Position numbers and translations under genes: made by a program. Below the pieces are notes generated by a model. It did not search any database, was not told where the DNA came from, and saw only the letters and a list, made by a program, of their open reading frames with translations. Source: Sulfolobus sp. A20 (GTDB lineage Archaea; Thermoproteota; Thermoprotei_A; Sulfolobales; Sulfolobaceae). From it: a stretch of 64,000 nt of DNA. The DNA is taken from NCBI RefSeq assembly GCF_001719125.1, contig NZ_CP017006.1, positions 2,308,384 to 2,372,383 of the forward strand, given 5' to 3'. Below, one piece after another: positions 62,824-64,000 of the stretch (its first letter is position 1; every line of letters begins with the position of its first letter).

Positions 62824-62834
62824 TTTTATATATA
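62824..62834 (-). promoter_or_regulatory. TATA box of the MFS-ADH transcript
   Basis: The minus strand reads cttatatataaaa about 30 bases above ATG 62797, leaderless spacing. The remaining 62835-63079 is AT-rich with nothing recognised. Confidence 0.45.
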
Positions 62835-63079
62835 AGTATGTGTTACATTTTATGATTATAAATATAAAAAAGGTTAGACAATACATTTTCTAAACCTACT
62901 CTTCCTCGAATATAATAGAATACCGAATAGGTTTAGCCCAACCGTAATTTTAAATGTAAGAACTAATCAAATAGAGTATAAAATTCTTATTTTTTAACGT
63001 AATGCTCTTACAAATCTTTCAATGCTATAAGACTTTTTAATCATTATTTTTATGGATTAACGTTATTTCGAAAAATCTT

Positions 63080-63742
63080 TTACACCGTTTCATGTCTCCT
63101 CAGTAGGCTCTCTACCATTTTCTTCTCGATTTTTCTTAAATGATAGATTAATGTTGATTCTCTAATCCCTAACATTTCAGCTAACTCCTTAGACTTGACC
63201 TTTCTGGGATAATCAAAGTAACCCATTTCATACGCTAATGAAAGTATCTTTAATTCATCATCTTTTAAAGAGTTTTGGGGCAAGTCGTCCTTTATAGTCA
63301 CATTTCTAATATCTGCAACCTCATCTAATTCCCTTAAAACCTTGTTTATCTTATACTCGTATAATAGCAAATTCCAAATCTCCATCCCATTATACTTCAT
63401 AGTATTCAATAAAATGCCGTTATTGTGTGAAATCACTGAAAATACTGAGTTATCATAATCCCTAGCTAAGTCTATGAATATTTTATCTCCATATCTATAA
63501 ACGTTGAAGATGTCCTTTATTCTCTCTTCAAATTTTAACTTACTTATCTCTTTATATCCCTTTTCCGACACTGTTGCAAACACTCTTAGAATGTTTTTTT
63601 CAGGATAGGGAGTTATGTTTATTATCCTCACTAAGTCCTCATTTGAATAGTATCTGCTCCAACAATTCTCATGAATTACAATAACTCTAACAAATTTTAA
63701 AGGGAAATTTGTGAAGTTCCTCACATAATAATTTATCTTCAC
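63080..63742 (-). CDS. HTH_10 (bat-type) transcriptional regulator
   Basis: 220 residues. The sensor half has VIVIHENCWSRYYSNEDLVR, with the same HExCW motif as the 34721 regulator. The C-terminal HTH_10 reads LKDDELKILSLAYEMGYFDY, PRKVKSKELAEMLGIRESTL and IYHLRKIEKKMVE. It is the last gene of the window, behind the catabolic cluster, and is the obvious candidate regulator for it. Confidence 0.85.
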   Translation of the reverse strand: MKINYYVRNFTNFPLKFVRVIVIHENCWSRYYSNEDLVRIINITPYPEKNILRVFATVSEKGYKEISKLKFEERIKDIFNVYRYGDKIFIDLARDYDNSVFSVISHNNGILLNTMKYNGMEIWNLLLYEYKINKVLRELDEVADIRNVTIKDDLPQNSLKDDELKILSLAYEMGYFDYPRKVKSKELAEMLGIRESTLIYHLRKIEKKMVESLLRRHETV

Positions 63743-63838
63743 GAGATTTATAAACTATAATGTCGTTGATATTCTGGTAATCAAAGATGAGATAAAATTA
63801 AGGAGTAGAGTAGTAATCCTAAATTCTCCCTTACTACT

Positions 63839-63862
63839 GACTTCCTCACCTTAGAGGTCTCA
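63839..63862. repeat. Short TnpB-end repeat scrap
   Basis: gacttcctcaccttagaggt, a partial copy of the short repeat family. The rest of 63743-64000 shows no gene or other recognised feature. Confidence 0.35.
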
Positions 63863-64000
63863 TCATCGATTAAGTCTCCTCTAATATTCCACTTACGCGT
63901 GACTATTAGCCTTATTTGACTTTCCAAATTCTTAATCCTCATTAAACTTCGTTACACTTCAGCAAGTTAATAAAAATTATTTAAGACTAAAGTATATCAT

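Overview
The window looks like a chromosome segment of a thermoacidophilic crenarchaeon of the order Sulfolobales, most likely Saccharolobus or Sulfolobus. The DNA is AT-rich. Many starts sit about 25-30 bases below TATA-like boxes with no leader. The protein set is typical of the group: FkbM and GT4/GT2 clusters, bat-type HTH_10 regulators, DUF973, a zinc alcohol dehydrogenase with an acidic structural-zinc ligand, UbiD, and many IS200/IS605 (TnpB) and IS6-like relics. I saw no rRNA, no tRNA and no CRISPR array. No gene was searched against a database, so family names come from motif recognition.

Bases 1-9,060 hold a decaying surface-glycan locus. It has a large YfhO/GT-C-like membrane protein (5' partial), one intact GT2, one intact GT4, a small membrane protein, truncated glycosyltransferase pieces, and two FkbM methyltransferase genes that each carry one frameshift.

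Bases 9,060-18,750 are accessory DNA. MITE-like copies of an IS6-type element and TnpB relics surround possible defence genes: a coiled-coil PD-(D/E)XK protein, a three-gene module built on a lectin-like/AAA ATPase, a DUF3800 protein, and a VapBC pair whose toxin is split by insertions.

Bases 18,876-21,354 are a compact ABC transporter operon with its own winged-helix regulator. From 21,390 to 31,260 transposon relics alternate with further candidate conflict genes: an AAA_21 ATPase with a small partner, three small overlapping genes of unknown function (two with single lesions), and two AAA_14/DUF4143 ATPases. An IS6-type element there has a one-base deletion in its transposase.

Bases 31,270-36,830 look metabolic: FAD oxidase, DUF1177 and M20 peptidase in one overlapping operon, divergent from an HTH_10 regulator and followed by an APC permease. 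The coiled-coil nuclease gene recurs at 37,012. A five-gene MoxR/DUF58 operon follows at 38,083-43,037. Housekeeping-type genes (proC, an ETHE1-like hydrolase, a YbaK deacylase, TrmB with a divergent MFS) run to 49,188. After a second patch of relics come an aminotransferase and an MFS carrier.

Bases 54,051-63,742 look catabolic: P1 peptidase, SDR and M20 peptidase in one operon, then a UbiD decarboxylase, a cyclase-family hydrolase, an alcohol dehydrogenase, a carboxylate-type MFS carrier and a second HTH_10 regulator. Together they suggest uptake, hydrolysis, decarboxylation and oxidation of small carboxylates or amides; the substrate cannot be read from sequence.
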